Below, piece after piece: positions 7,765 to 16,788 of a stretch of DNA of 42,323 nucleotides. The stretch lies in NCBI GenBank assembly GCA_030528565.1, contig JAUMYP010000016.1, positions 1 through 42,323 of the forward strand, written 5' to 3'. A model generated the notes under the pieces. It was not told the origin of the DNA. It searched no databases and saw nothing but the letters and a program-made list of their open reading frames with translations. The first letter of the stretch is position 1. Each line of letters starts with the position of its first letter. This DNA is from Pseudomonadota bacterium. Its GTDB lineage: Bacteria; Pseudomonadota; Gammaproteobacteria; Xanthomonadales; Xanthomonadaceae. The translations under genes were made by a program, and so were the position numbers.

Positions 7765-8796
7765 TTATTTGACTTGCAGGGTCATTGCCTGCACGCCGCC
7801 GCTTTCGAGCTTTTGTTTTGCTTCGGCGGCTTCGGCGGCGGAGCCATAAGGCCCCATGCGTACCCGGTATACGGTCTTGCCGTTGTTCTGTGCGGACTCT
7901 ACGCGGGCATTCAGGCCCAGTAGCGCGATTCTGGCTTTGACCGCCTCGGCATCACCGCTGGCCGCAAAGGCGCCGGCCTGCACGATATAGGGTGCGCTAC
8001 GCACGGCAGCTTGCGCGGCGCTATTGGCCGCAGCCGCCGGTGCAGAAGCCGCAGCGGGTGTGGCGCTGGCCCTGGTCGGGGAGGGGGCAGGAGGGGGAGC
8101 AAGGTCTCTGCCCGGAGGGCGGGCGGGCGCTTTGTCCGTGGTATGGGTTGCCGCAGGTACCGTTGTGGCGGTTTTTGATGTGGGTGTGGTGGCCGGAGGA
8201 GGCGTGCGCCTTGCCGGTGCAGGCGCAGCCGCTTCAGGAAGCGGGCGTGGTAGCTGCGCATTGGCGGCTGCGATGGCGCGCGCCTGGGCATCGGCAGCCT
8301 GGGCGGCAGCGGCCTGGGCAGCGGACTCATTGCTTGCAGCCGGGGTGTTGGCCTGGGCGGCTTCGGCAGCTGCCTGTTGCTCGCGGCGACGGGCTTCCTC
8401 GCGGCGGCGGGTTTCCTCGCGCTGGATGGCAGCCAGCTGCGCATCGGTCAGGATGACTTCTTCATTGGGCAGCACTTCGTAAAAATCGAAGTCGCGGGTT
8501 TTGGGCGGCGCTGGGCGTGCCGCTTCGCCTTGGCGTTTGGCAGGGGCTGCCGGTGCCGGTTCAAAGGCGGGCGTGCTGGATGCGTCCGGCTGGGGCAGTG
8601 GCTCCGGGCTGGATGGCGCATTGCCGAGACTGAAAAAGCCGGTATTGCCCTCTTTATGGGCGCCGATAAAGCGTGGCGCCAGCAAGATGACCACGATGGT
8701 CAGCAAAACCCCTATCAGCAGCCATGCCCAGCCGGGCATGCTGCTTTGTCGTGCGCTGCTGCGCCGTGCCTGTGATTTTCCGCGACGTGCGGCCAT
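7765..8796 (-). CDS. SPOR-domain membrane protein (FtsN/DedD-like)
   Basis: A 343-residue bitopic inner-membrane protein with a short basic cytoplasmic tail, one membrane helix at 22-41 ('GWAWLLIGVLLTIVVILLAP'), a long Ala/Pro/Glu-rich linker that includes a charged helical segment ('REETRRREEARRREQQAAAEA'), and a C-terminal SPOR domain ('APYIVQAGAFAASGDAEAVK...KTVYRVRMGPY'). SPOR domains bind denuded peptidoglycan at the septum, so a role in division or cell-wall remodelling is likely. GGAG eight bases before the ATG supports the start. It lies 15 bp behind argS, a pairing also seen in related genomes. Confidence 0.85.
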   Translation of the reverse strand: MAARRGKSQARRSSARQSSMPGWAWLLIGVLLTIVVILLAPRFIGAHKEGNTGFFSLGNAPSSPEPLPQPDASSTPAFEPAPAAPAKRQGEAARPAPPKTRDFDFYEVLPNEEVILTDAQLAAIQREETRRREEARRREQQAAAEAAQANTPAASNESAAQAAAAQAADAQARAIAAANAQLPRPLPEAAAPAPARRTPPPATTPTSKTATTVPAATHTTDKAPARPPGRDLAPPPAPSPTRASATPAAASAPAAAANSAAQAAVRSAPYIVQAGAFAASGDAEAVKARIALLGLNARVESAQNNGKTVYRVRMGPYGSAAEAAEAKQKLESGGVQAMTLQVK

Positions 8797-8811
8797 ATGG
8801 TTTGTCTCCGG

Positions 8812-10500
8812 TTACATTTTTTCAGGTGCGGAAACACCGAGCAGCGCCATGCCGTTTTTCAGCACTTGTGCGGTGGCGGTGCATAGCGCAAGGCGTGCAT
8901 CGCGCTCGCTGGCATCTTCCACCAGCACCGGCTGGGCGTGGTAGGCGGTATGGAAGGCGGTGGCGAGCTCGCGCAGATACTGGGCGATGATATGCGGCTC
9001 CAGCGTCTGTGCAGCGGCGGCCACCACTTCCGGATAGCGCGAGAGCTCAATCATCAGTGCCAGGCTGGCCTGGTCTTGCAGCCTGCCCAAGTTTTCCAGA
9101 CCGTTTTCCAGCCGGAAGGTGAAGCCTTTTTCCGCCGCCTGGCGCAACAGGCTGTGCACCCGCGCATGGGCGTATTGCACATAGAACACCGGGTTGTCAT
9201 TGGACTGGCTGCGGGCCAGGTCGATATCGAAGGTGAGCTGCGAATCGGGCTTGCGCGCAATCAGGAACCAGCGCACCGCGTCCTTGCTGGTTTCTTCAAT
9301 CAAGTCGCGCAGCGTCAGATAGCTGCCAGCGCGCTTGGAGAGTTTGACCTCCTCGCCGCCGCGCATCACCGTCACCATCTGGTGCAGCACATAGTCCGGA
9401 TAGCCCCTGGGGATACCGGCATCCAGCGCCTGCAGGCCGGCACGCACCCGCGCCAGCGAGCCATGGTGGTCGGCGCCCAGCTCGGTAATGGCGCGCGTCC
9501 AGCCGCGCTGCCATTTGCTGCGGTGGTAGGCCACGTCCGGCACGAAATAGGTATAGCTGCCGTCGGACTTGCGCATCACCCGGTCTTTGTCATCGCCAAA
9601 GTCGGTGCTGCGCAGCCACAGTGCGCCGCCTTCTTCATAGGTATGGCCGCGACGGGTGAGTTCGGCCACGGTTTCCTCGACCTTGCCATCGGCATACAGC
9701 GAGGATTCCAGAAAATAGTTGTCAAACTTCACCGCATAGGCGGCCAGGTCGGCGTTCTGTTCGCGGCGCAGCCAGGCCACGGCAAAGCGGCGAATGGCCT
9801 CGATATCGTCGCGGTTCTGGCTGCCGCTGACGGTCTGGTCATCGACTTCGACCGATTCCTCGCGCAGATAGGCGGCGGCGACATCGGCGATGTAATCGCC
9901 GTTATAGGCTTCGGCAGGCCAGGCAGCGTCGCCGGGTTTGTGGCCGTCGATGCGCGCCTTGACCGATTTGGCCAGGTTCTCAATCTGCACGCCAGCATCG
10001 TTGTAATAGAACTCGCGCACTACCTGCCAGCCGTTGGCGGCCAGCACGCGGGCGATGGAGTCGCCAATGGCGGCTGCCCGGCCATGTCCCACATGCAGCG
10101 GGCCGGTGGGGTTGGCCGAGACATATTCCACGCCCACTTTCTGCCCCTGGCCGCTGTCATTGCAGCCGAAGGCATCGCCCTGGGCATGGATGGCGCTCAC
10201 CACCGAATGCCAGGCATCGGGCGCAAGATGGAAGTTGATGAAGCCCGGGCCTGCGATTTCTGCTTTGGCAATGCGCGCATCTTGCGGCAGCGCATCCAGC
10301 AATGCCTGGGCGAGCGCGCGCGGGTTGCTGCGTGCCGGTTTGGCCAGCAGCATCGCGGCATTGGTGGAAAAATCGCCGTGGCTGGCTTCGCGCGGGCGTT
10401 CGATAACGAAATCCGGCGCGGACAAATCCGCAGGCAGCGTGCCGTTGGCAGAAAGGGTGGCAATGGCCTGTTCGACCAGAGACTTGAGCTGGGCTTTCAC
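8812..10500 (-). CDS. argS: Arginyl-tRNA synthetase
   Basis: ArgS charges tRNA-Arg; it is a class I synthetase. The 562-residue protein has the N-terminal Add-1 tRNA-binding domain, the HIGH motif as 'HVGH' (136-139) in '[14 protein letters not shown]', a KMSKS-equivalent '[13 protein letters not shown]', and a DALR anticodon-binding domain at the C-terminus ending '[15 protein letters not shown]'. Length is normal. The start is a GTG with no obvious Shine-Dalgarno, so the exact start is less certain than the identity. It is followed by the SPOR gene, probably as one transcript. Confidence 0.96.
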   Translation of the reverse strand: MKAQLKSLVEQAIATLSANGTLPADLSAPDFVIERPREASHGDFSTNAAMLLAKPARSNPRALAQALLDALPQDARIAKAEIAGPGFINFHLAPDAWHSVVSAIHAQGDAFGCNDSGQGQKVGVEYVSANPTGPLHVGHGRAAAIGDSIARVLAANGWQVVREFYYNDAGVQIENLAKSVKARIDGHKPGDAAWPAEAYNGDYIADVAAAYLREESVEVDDQTVSGSQNRDDIEAIRRFAVAWLRREQNADLAAYAVKFDNYFLESSLYADGKVEETVAELTRRGHTYEEGGALWLRSTDFGDDKDRVMRKSDGSYTYFVPDVAYHRSKWQRGWTRAITELGADHHGSLARVRAGLQALDAGIPRGYPDYVLHQMVTVMRGGEEVKLSKRAGSYLTLRDLIEETSKDAVRWFLIARKPDSQLTFDIDLARSQSNDNPVFYVQYAHARVHSLLRQAAEKGFTFRLENGLENLGRLQDQASLALMIELSRYPEVVAAAAQTLEPHIIAQYLRELATAFHTAYHAQPVLVEDASERDARLALCTATAQVLKNGMALLGVSAPEKM

Positions 10501-10572
10501 GAAAAGACTAAGGGGAAATGATGCGACCGCGTAGTTTAATCCAGCTTGGCACGGGTTTCTTTGAACAGGCGC

Positions 10573-11247
10573 TCATAGCAGCCCGCGCTCGGCCATCGAC
10601 AGCGGCGGGCCATCGGCGATGATGAAATGGTCCAGCAGGCGGATTTCCACCAAGTCCAGTGCGTTTTTCAGGGTGCGGGTCAAATCCCGGTCGGCCTGGC
10701 TGGGAGTGGCATCACCACTGGGATGGTTATGGCCGACGATGACCGCGGCGGCATTGTGCGCCAGGGCGCGGCGCACCACTTCGCGCGGATGCACCGAGGC
10801 GCCATCGAGGGTGCCACTGAACATTTCCTCAAAGCCCAGGCTGCGATGACGGCTGTCCAGAAACAGCGCGGCAAACACCTCGCGGCTTTGGTGGCGCAGG
10901 CGCTGGCTGAAGTAATGCCCGGCGGTAGTGGGCGAGTTGAGGCTCTCGCCACGGGCAAGCGCAGCGGCAAGCTGGCGGCTGCACAGCTCCATCGCACCGG
11001 CCAAAAGACAGGCACGGGCAGGGCCGATGCCGGGCAGCCTTGCCATGTCTTTGGGGCTGCGCTCCAGCAGGGCACGCAACGGGCCGTGCTCACGCAGCAG
11101 CAGGCGGGCGGTGCTGACCGCGTCCTGCCCCGCCAGTCCCGAGCCCAGAAACAGCGCCAGCAGTTCGGCATCGGACAGCGCCGCCGCGCCGCGTGCCAGC
11201 AGTTTTTCGCGCGGGCGCTCCTCAACGGGCCAGTCATGGATACGCAT
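10573..11247 (-). CDS. radC: RadC family JAB/MPN-domain protein
   Basis: The protein has 224 residues when started at the ATG at 11247 ('MRIHDWPVEERPREKLL'), which has GGAGG seven bases upstream. The frame runs further upstream to 11325 without family similarity. It has an N-terminal UPF0758 helix-hairpin-helix segment ('LPGIGPARA', 71-79) and a JAMM metalloprotease-like domain with His173, His175 and Asp186 in 'HNHPSGD...D'. Despite the name, a role in DNA repair is not established for this family. It is divergent from coaC, with 140 bp between the chosen starts. Confidence 0.93.
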   Translation of the reverse strand: MRIHDWPVEERPREKLLARGAAALSDAELLALFLGSGLAGQDAVSTARLLLREHGPLRALLERSPKDMARLPGIGPARACLLAGAMELCSRQLAAALARGESLNSPTTAGHYFSQRLRHQSREVFAALFLDSRHRSLGFEEMFSGTLDGASVHPREVVRRALAHNAAAVIVGHNHPSGDATPSQADRDLTRTLKNALDLVEIRLLDHFIIADGPPLSMAERGLL

Positions 11248-11387
11248 GGGAAGCCTCCGGCATAGGGGTGTGTCTTTCAGTCTGAAGCCTGGCCGGGCAG
11301 CGGGGCATCGGAAAGCCGGTGTCATCGGTTAAGCTGATAGCCCTGCTGGTTGCCGGAAAACCCTTAAATCCCGTGAATGCCTCTGCC

Positions 11388-11942
11388 ATGCTTTCAGGCA
11401 AGAAAATCCTGCTCTGCGTCTGTGGTGGCGTAGCGGCTTACAAGGCCGCAGACCTGACCCGCCAGCTGCGCAAGGCCGGCGCCAGGGTGCAGGTGGCGAT
11501 GACTGCCTCGGCCTTGCAGTTTGTGGGCGCGGCGACGTTTCAGGCACTGAGTGGCCAGCCGGTACGCAGCAGCCTGTGGGATGCGCAGGCGGAGGCGGCG
11601 ATGGGGCATATTGAGCTGGCGCGCTGGCCTGATGCCATCGTGATTGCTCCGGCCACCGCCAATACCCTGGCGAAACTCGCGTATGGGCTGGCCGATGATT
11701 TGGTCAGTACGCTTTGCCTTGCCAGCACCGCGCCGATACTGGCGGCTCCGGCTATGAATCAGCGCATGTGGCTGCATCCGGCCACACAGGCCAATATCGC
11801 CGTGCTGCAAAGCCGTGGCCTTGCCATGGTGGGGCCGGCCAGCGGTGAGCAGGCCTGTGGCGAGCAAGGCCCCGGGCGGATGAGCGAGCCTGGCGAGATT
11901 GTCGCGGCATTGAATGCGATGCTGGGCGGGGTGCGGGCGTGA
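11388..11942 (+). CDS. coaC: Phosphopantothenoylcysteine decarboxylase (CoaC) as a separate protein
   Basis: CoaC decarboxylates 4'-phosphopantothenoylcysteine with FMN in coenzyme A synthesis. From the ATG at 11388 it has 184 residues: 'KKILLCVCGGVAAYKAADL' at the FMN site, 'VAMTASALQFV', 'PAMNQRMW' with the conserved Asn, and the lid 'GEQACGEQGPGRM' with the catalytic Cys. In most Gammaproteobacteria this domain is the N-terminal half of a bifunctional CoaBC (Dfp). Here it ends with its own TGA at the domain border, and the ligase domain follows in a different frame with a 4-base GTGA overlap. In-frame starts at 11373 or 11319 are possible. Confidence 0.92.
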   Translation: MLSGKKILLCVCGGVAAYKAADLTRQLRKAGARVQVAMTASALQFVGAATFQALSGQPVRSSLWDAQAEAAMGHIELARWPDAIVIAPATANTLAKLAYGLADDLVSTLCLASTAPILAAPAMNQRMWLHPATQANIAVLQSRGLAMVGPASGEQACGEQGPGRMSEPGEIVAALNAMLGGVRA

Positions 11943-12586
11943 GTCTTGCAGGCAAGCGCATGGTGGTGAGCGCAGGTCCCACTTATGAGGACATCGACCC
12001 GGTGCGCTTTCTCGGCAATCGCTCCAGCGGCAAGATGGGCTTTGCCATTGCCGGAGAAGCCGCGCGCCGGGGCGCCGAGGTATTGCTGGTGGCAGGGCCG
12101 GTGAGCCTGGCAACGCCAGCGGGCGTGCAGCGGCTGGATGTGAGGAGTGCCGCGCAGATGCATGCGGCAGTGATGGCGGCATTGCCTGCCGACATCTATA
12201 TCGGTGCTGCGGCAGTGGCGGACTTCACGCCGCAGCAGGTAGCCACGCAAAAGCTCAAGAAAACCCCCGGCAGCGAGCAGATGACGCTCACCCTGGTGCG
12301 TACCCGCGACATTCTGGCCGAAGTGGCGGCCTCCACGCAGCGCCCTGCGCAGGTGGTGGGCTTTGCCGCCGAAACCGGAGATATCGAACGCTATGCGCTG
12401 GGCAAGCTCACGGCCAAGGGCGTGGACATGATTTGCGCCAATCAGGTGGGGCGCGCCGATAGCGGTTTTGAATCCGAGCACAATGCGCTGACGGTGTACT
12501 GGCCGGGTGGCTCGGTGCGCCTGGCAAGGGCGGCCAAGCGCGAAATCGCCGCACAATTATTGAATCTTCTGGAAACCAGGTTTTGA
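11939..12586 (+). CDS. coaB: Phosphopantothenate-cysteine ligase (CoaB) as a separate protein
   Basis: CoaB joins 4'-phosphopantothenate to cysteine using CTP. The 215-residue protein starts at a GTG overlapping the coaC stop (GTGA) and begins '[20 protein letters not shown]'. It keeps '[12 protein letters not shown]' with the catalytic Asn, 'AAVADFTP', the flexible Lys loop 'QKLKKTPGS' and the C-terminal 'AQLLNLLE' helix. All residues expected of the CoaB half of Dfp are present, so the pair should be functional. It has no Shine-Dalgarno of its own and probably depends on translational coupling. dut follows almost immediately, with its ATG three bases after the stop codon. Confidence 0.92.
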   Translation: MSLAGKRMVVSAGPTYEDIDPVRFLGNRSSGKMGFAIAGEAARRGAEVLLVAGPVSLATPAGVQRLDVRSAAQMHAAVMAALPADIYIGAAAVADFTPQQVATQKLKKTPGSEQMTLTLVRTRDILAEVAASTQRPAQVVGFAAETGDIERYALGKLTAKGVDMICANQVGRADSGFESEHNALTVYWPGGSVRLARAAKREIAAQLLNLLETRF

Positions 12587-12588
12587 AA

Positions 12589-13047
12589 ATGCAGCACGCT
12601 TTGCAAGTAAAGATTCTCGACCCGCGTTTTGGCGGCGAATGGCCGCTGCCCAGCTATGCCACCGCAGGCAGCGCCGGGCTGGATTTGCGCGCCGCCATCG
12701 AGGCGCCGCTGACCCTGGCGGCAGGGGCGAGCGAGCTTTTGCCCTCCGGGCTTGCCATCCATATTGCCGATGCCAGCTTGTGTGCGCTGGTTTTGCCGCG
12801 CTCCGGGCTTGGGCATAAGCACGGTATCGTGCTCGGCAACGGCACCGGGCTGATTGACGCCGACTACCAGGGGCCATTGATGATTTCGGTCTGGAATCGC
12901 AGCAATACCGCGCATGTCATCGCGCCCGGCGACCGCATCGCGCAACTGGTGCTGATGCCGGTGGTGCGCGCAAGTCTTGAAGTGGTGGATACATTTGAAT
13001 CAAGCCAGCGCGGTGCGGGCGGCTTCGGCCATACTGGCCTGCGCTAA
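12589..13047 (+). CDS. dut: Deoxyuridine 5'-triphosphate nucleotidohydrolase
   Basis: Dut hydrolyses dUTP to dUMP, which keeps uracil out of DNA and feeds dTMP synthesis. The 152-residue trimeric-type enzyme shows the five dUTPase motifs in order: '[10 protein letters not shown]', '[11 protein letters not shown]', '[13 protein letters not shown]', '[12 protein letters not shown]' and the C-terminal '[10 protein letters not shown]' lid. The ATG at 12589 is chosen, three bases after the coaB stop codon; an in-frame TTG at 12583 is also possible. Co-transcription with coaC-coaB is likely, an arrangement common in proteobacteria. Confidence 0.95.
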   Translation: MQHALQVKILDPRFGGEWPLPSYATAGSAGLDLRAAIEAPLTLAAGASELLPSGLAIHIADASLCALVLPRSGLGHKHGIVLGNGTGLIDADYQGPLMISVWNRSNTAHVIAPGDRIAQLVLMPVVRASLEVVDTFESSQRGAGGFGHTGLR

Positions 13048-13059
13048 GGGGATAGGAAC

Positions 13060-15432
13060 ATGAGTGAAAAGAAGTCTTCGTTATCCAAACTCGAGCTGGG
13101 TTCAGTGGAGCAGGCAAGGCCGCTGCTTGTCGTATTGCTGGTATTGCTGGCGGGCTGGCTGATTTTTTTGGGGGGAAAGCAATGGTTAGGCAGCAGCGGC
13201 GAGCAATCGCTGCTGGCCGAGCGCGATGCGCTTGCTGCAGAAGTTGGTCAGCAGCTTGCGCAAATACGCAAAAAAGTTGAAGCCGCAGTCAATACAGACG
13301 AATTGCAGCAGCTATTGACTGTAGACAGTACTCAGCGTGTGGTTGAGCATTTCCAAAAAACACTGCCCGAGGCCAAGGAGGTGCGAATTTATCCGCAGGA
13401 CTTGCAACCTTTCTACCAGCAACTGCCGGAATCGGGCTACGGTCGTTTGGCGGTGGTGGAGGCGTCACTGGTAGAAAGAGAAACGGTAATGCGTATTGGC
13501 CAGGTCGGGGATGGCAAAGCCCTGATGGTTGCAGTGCCGTCGGCAGATGAGAGGGTTGTCTTGGTCGCAATGCCGTTGGCCTCTTTGACTCAAGTGGTGG
13601 CTGCAGCATCGCCGGGCAAAGGGTATTTGGCTGTGCGCCAGGGCCAGAGCAATATTGCCGAGAACGGTGATGCAAGCCTTGCAGATTTTGCCGAGTCGCG
13701 TGCAGTCAAAATTGCAGGAAGCGAATTGAGAGTTGCTGCTGGCTTCAATGCTCAGGATGGTGCCGGGGTATTTGGTCTTGGTGCAACTTCTTCATTGATA
13801 TTTGGCTTTTTATTGTTGGGGATAGGTATCGGGTTGTGGCTGTTGCCCAAACTGCAAGCCAGGAAAGCTGCGGGGGAGGAAGAGCCTGAGCTGTTGACTC
13901 TGGGAGAAATCACAAATGGAGAACAAAGTTTGAATAATCAGGAAGGTGAAAGGGTGTCTGGTAATACACAAACAAATGACGAGACTGCATTACTGGATGA
14001 GTCCGGCCGGATGGAGGCAATGACGGAAATAGCTGCGTTCAAATCCTTGCCATCTGTGGATGGGCTGGATTGCAGCATCTTCCGCGCCTACGACATTCGT
14101 GGCGTGGTCGGCCAGGGTCTGGATGCCGGGGTGGCGCGCGCCATCGGCCAGGCAATCGGCACGCAGATGCACGAGCAAGGTTTGAAGGAAATCGTCATCG
14201 GGCGCGATGGCCGCCTTTCCGGGCCGGAGCTTGCCGCTGGGCTGATGGACGGGCTGCGCGATGCCGGTTGCAAGGTGATTGATATTGGCCTGGCACCGAC
14301 ACCGCTGGTGTATTTCGCGGCCTATCAGTTGCGTGCAGGCTCCTGCGTGGCGGTGACCGGCAGCCATAATCCGCCGGATTACAACGGCTTCAAGATTGTG
14401 CTGGGCGGCGAGACGCTCTCTGGCGAGGCCATCAGGGCGCTGTACGAGCGCATCCGCGGCAACCGCCTGCATATTGCCGATGTGCGCGGCGAAGTGGAAA
14501 CGCGCAGTGTGGCGGACGATTATGTCGGGCGCGTGGCCTCCGACATCCAGATTGCCCGCCCGCTGAAGGTGGTGGTCGATGCCGGCAACGGCGCGGCAGG
14601 CGAGTTGGGGCCGAAGGTGTTGCAGGCTATCGGTGCCGAAGTGATTCCGCTGTACTGCGAGATTGACGGCAACTTCCCCAATCACCACCCCGACCCCAGC
14701 GACCCGCATAACTTGCAGGATTTGATGGCGGCGGTGAAGCAGCGCGGCGCGGATATCGGCATCGCCTTCGATGGCGATGGCGACCGTCTGGGCGTGGTCA
14801 CGCCTGCCGGGCACAATATTTTCCCCGACCGCTTGCTGATGCTGTTTGCTGCCGATGTGCTGGCGCGCCAGCCTGGCGCGATGATTGTGTATGACGTCAA
14901 GTGCACGGGCGCGCTGACGCCGTGGATTCTGCGCCATGGCGGCAGCCCGCTGATGTGGAAGACCGGGCATTCCTTCATCAAGGCCAAGATGCGCGAAACC
15001 GAGGCCGAGCTGGCGGGCGAGATGAGTGGCCACTTCTTCTTCAAGGAACGCTGGTACGGCTTTGATGACGGCATTTACTCGGCCGCGCGCCTTCTGGAAA
15101 TTCTGGCTATCCGCGATGAGGACGCCGATACGGTATTTGCCGGAATCCCCGATGGCATCAGCACCCCGGAGCTGAAAATCCCGGTGGATGACCCGCATGC
15201 CTTCATTGAGCGTTTCGTGGCGGGCAGCCAGTTCCCGGAAGCGCGTCTGACCAGCATTGACGGCGTGCGCGCCGACTGGAGCGACGGCTGGGGGCTGGTG
15301 CGCGCCTCCAATACCACGCCGATTCTGGTGCTGCGTTTCGAGGCGAAAACGCCGGAGGCATTGCAGCGTATCCAGGGGGTGTTCCGCGATGCGCTGCTGC
15401 AACTCGATCCGGGTCTTTCCATTCCGTTCTGA
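13060..15432 (+). CDS. algC: Phosphomannomutase/phosphoglucomutase with long membrane-anchored N-terminal extension
   Basis: This 790-residue protein joins two parts. Residues 1-330 have two membrane helices (about 21-43 and 242-263) enclosing a periplasmic region with a coiled stretch near 52-75, then a polar Asn/Glu-rich linker. Residues 337-785 are a complete PMM/PGM enzyme: phosphoserine loop 'VTGSHNPPDYNG' (Ser435), metal loop 'DGDGDR' (571-576), sugar loop 'GEMSGH' and phosphate loop 'RASNTTP'. It interconverts mannose or glucose 1- and 6-phosphates for LPS and exopolysaccharide precursors. The extension is known in AlgC of pseudomonads and xanthomonads. By eye the first 970 bases are clearly poorer in GC than the enzyme part. 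Confidence 0.92.
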   Translation: MSEKKSSLSKLELGSVEQARPLLVVLLVLLAGWLIFLGGKQWLGSSGEQSLLAERDALAAEVGQQLAQIRKKVEAAVNTDELQQLLTVDSTQRVVEHFQKTLPEAKEVRIYPQDLQPFYQQLPESGYGRLAVVEASLVERETVMRIGQVGDGKALMVAVPSADERVVLVAMPLASLTQVVAAASPGKGYLAVRQGQSNIAENGDASLADFAESRAVKIAGSELRVAAGFNAQDGAGVFGLGATSSLIFGFLLLGIGIGLWLLPKLQARKAAGEEEPELLTLGEITNGEQSLNNQEGERVSGNTQTNDETALLDESGRMEAMTEIAAFKSLPSVDGLDCSIFRAYDIRGVVGQGLDAGVARAIGQAIGTQMHEQGLKEIVIGRDGRLSGPELAAGLMDGLRDAGCKVIDIGLAPTPLVYFAAYQLRAGSCVAVTGSHNPPDYNGFKIVLGGETLSGEAIRALYERIRGNRLHIADVRGEVETRSVADDYVGRVASDIQIARPLKVVVDAGNGAAGELGPKVLQAIGAEVIPLYCEIDGNFPNHHPDPSDPHNLQDLMAAVKQRGADIGIAFDGDGDRLGVVTPAGHNIFPDRLLMLFAADVLARQPGAMIVYDVKCTGALTPWILRHGGSPLMWKTGHSFIKAKMRETEAELAGEMSGHFFFKERWYGFDDGIYSAARLLEILAIRDEDADTVFAGIPDGISTPELKIPVDDPHAFIERFVAGSQFPEARLTSIDGVRADWSDGWGLVRASNTTPILVLRFEAKTPEALQRIQGVFRDALLQLDPGLSIPF

Positions 15433-15435
15433 TAA

Positions 15436-15574
15436 GGAACCTCTGAATATTCAGAGGTTCCTCGCGGGTCATGGAGACCCGCCACGAATCAATCATGCCA
15501 GTGATTGATTCGCGTGAGCCAAGTCCGGACAGGTGCCGGACTTGGCGTGGGCTGGCAACGCCAGGAAGGCGTTG
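15436..15574. repeat. Array of five back-to-back inverted repeats
   Basis: Five unrelated hairpins lie almost end to end between algC and pgk. H1 is 15436-15461, a perfect 26-bp palindrome with no spacer. H2 has a 7-bp stem at 15464-15470/15476-15482. H3 has an 11-bp stem at 15485-15495/15502-15512. H4 has an 11-bp stem at 15518-15528/15536-15546. H5 has a 7-bp stem at 15556-15562/15568-15574. Gaps between hairpins are only 2, 2, 5 and 9 bases and loops are 5-7 bases. There is no T run, so these are not ordinary terminators. pgk starts 41 bp downstream. The element could be a structured leader RNA or a dispersed palindromic repeat. Confidence 0.9.
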
Positions 15575-15615
15575 TTCAGACCTTCCATAATTTCACTGCA
15601 TTCTTAGGAAAAAAC

Positions 15616-16788
15616 ATGAGCATTCTTCGTTTGGGCGATGTTGAGCTGTCTGGCAAGCGGGTACTGATTCGCCAGGATTTGAACGTGCCGGTGGACAATG
15701 GCCGGGTGACTTCCGACCAGCGCATCAACGCATCATTGCCGACCCTCAAAGCCGCGCTTGAAGCCGGTGCGGCGGTAATGGTGATGTCGCATCTGGGCCG
15801 CCCCAAGGAAGGCCAGTGGAGCGAGGCCGATTCGCTGGCGCCGGTGGCCAGGCGGCTTTCGGAACTGCTGGGGCGCGAGGTGCCGCTTGTCAGGGATTAT
15901 CTCGATGGCGTGGATGTGGCGCCGGGGCAAATCGTGCTGCTGGAAAACTGCCGCATGAATGTCGGTGAGAAAGCTGATGACCAGGCGCTCGCCCAAAAAT
16001 ACGCGGCGCTCTGCGATATCTTTGTGATGGATGCTTTCGGCACTGCACACCGCGCCCAGGCTTCCACCCATGGCGTGATTCGCGCCGCCAGGCAGGCTGT
16101 CGGCGGGCCGCTGCTGATGGCAGAACTGGATGCACTGGCGCGTGCGCTGGACAACCCGGCGCGTCCTTTGCTGGCGATTGTCGCTGGCAGCAAGGTCAGC
16201 ACCAAGCTGGAGCTGCTGTCCTCGCTGGTCGGCAAGGTGGACCAATTGATTGTTGGCGGCGGCATTGCCAATACCTTTATCGCCGCAGCCGGTTACCCGG
16301 TGGGCAAATCGCTGATGGAAGCGGATTTGCTCGATACCGCGCGCAAGATTACCGCCGATGCCAGGGCGCGCGGCGCGGAGATTCCGCTGCCGGTGGATGT
16401 GGTGGTCGCCCCGACATTTGCCGCCGATGCCCCGGCCACGGTCAAGGCGGTGGATGCAGTGGGTGCTGACGACATGATTCTCGACATCGGCCCGCAAACT
16501 GCCGCGCAATATGCTGCACTGATTGCCAAGGCCGGTACTGTGGTCTGGAACGGCCCGGTGGGCGTGTTCGAGTTCGACGCCTTCGGCAAGGGTACCGAGG
16601 CGCTGGCGCGCGCCATTGCCGCTTCGTCGGCGTTTTCCATTGCCGGTGGCGGCGATACCCTGGCCGCGGTAGACAAATACGGCATTGCCAAAGAAGTTTC
16701 GTATATTTCCACCGGCGGCGGCGCCTTCCTGGAGTTTCTGGAAGGCAAGGAACTGCCAGCCGTGGCCGCCCTCAAGGCGCGTAGCTGA
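15616..16788 (+). CDS. pgk: Phosphoglycerate kinase
   Basis: Pgk transfers phosphate from 1,3-bisphosphoglycerate to ADP in glycolysis and acts in reverse in gluconeogenesis. The ATG at 15616 is chosen because AGGA lies about six bases upstream; the frame is open to 15505, but that part is the hairpin array. The 390-residue product has '[14 protein letters not shown]' near the N-terminus, 'MSHLGRP', '[12 protein letters not shown]', 'VGGGIANTF', '[10 protein letters not shown]' and the nucleotide loop '[13 protein letters not shown]'. Length is standard. The following DUF302 gene overlaps its stop codon by one base. Confidence 0.96.
   Translation: MSILRLGDVELSGKRVLIRQDLNVPVDNGRVTSDQRINASLPTLKAALEAGAAVMVMSHLGRPKEGQWSEADSLAPVARRLSELLGREVPLVRDYLDGVDVAPGQIVLLENCRMNVGEKADDQALAQKYAALCDIFVMDAFGTAHRAQASTHGVIRAARQAVGGPLLMAELDALARALDNPARPLLAIVAGSKVSTKLELLSSLVGKVDQLIVGGGIANTFIAAAGYPVGKSLMEADLLDTARKITADARARGAEIPLPVDVVVAPTFAADAPATVKAVDAVGADDMILDIGPQTAAQYAALIAKAGTVVWNGPVGVFEFDAFGKGTEALARAIAASSAFSIAGGGDTLAAVDKYGIAKEVSYISTGGGAFLEFLEGKELPAVAALKARS

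Noticed and set aside
8938-10521. A long open frame (527 codons) antisense to argS
   Set aside because: argS on the other strand has all synthetase motifs. The antisense frame has no recognisable domain and is an effect of GC-rich codon use.
10557-10573. A CTTTGAACAGGCGCTC stretch at the end of radC resembling the IS end
   Set aside because: Only about 13 bases match. The same bases can be read on the minus strand as the end of a plausible peptide ([12 protein letters not shown]) in another frame, so a mobile-element origin is not supported.
13990-15402. A 470-codon open frame antisense to the phosphomutase domain of algC
   Set aside because: The plus-strand enzyme motifs are complete; the opposite frame is low-complexity His/Gln/Ala-rich shadow sequence.
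15436-15574. The hairpin array considered as a CRISPR array or terminator cluster
   Set aside because: The stems differ in sequence and length, there is no direct repeat with regular spacers, and no U tract follows any stem.
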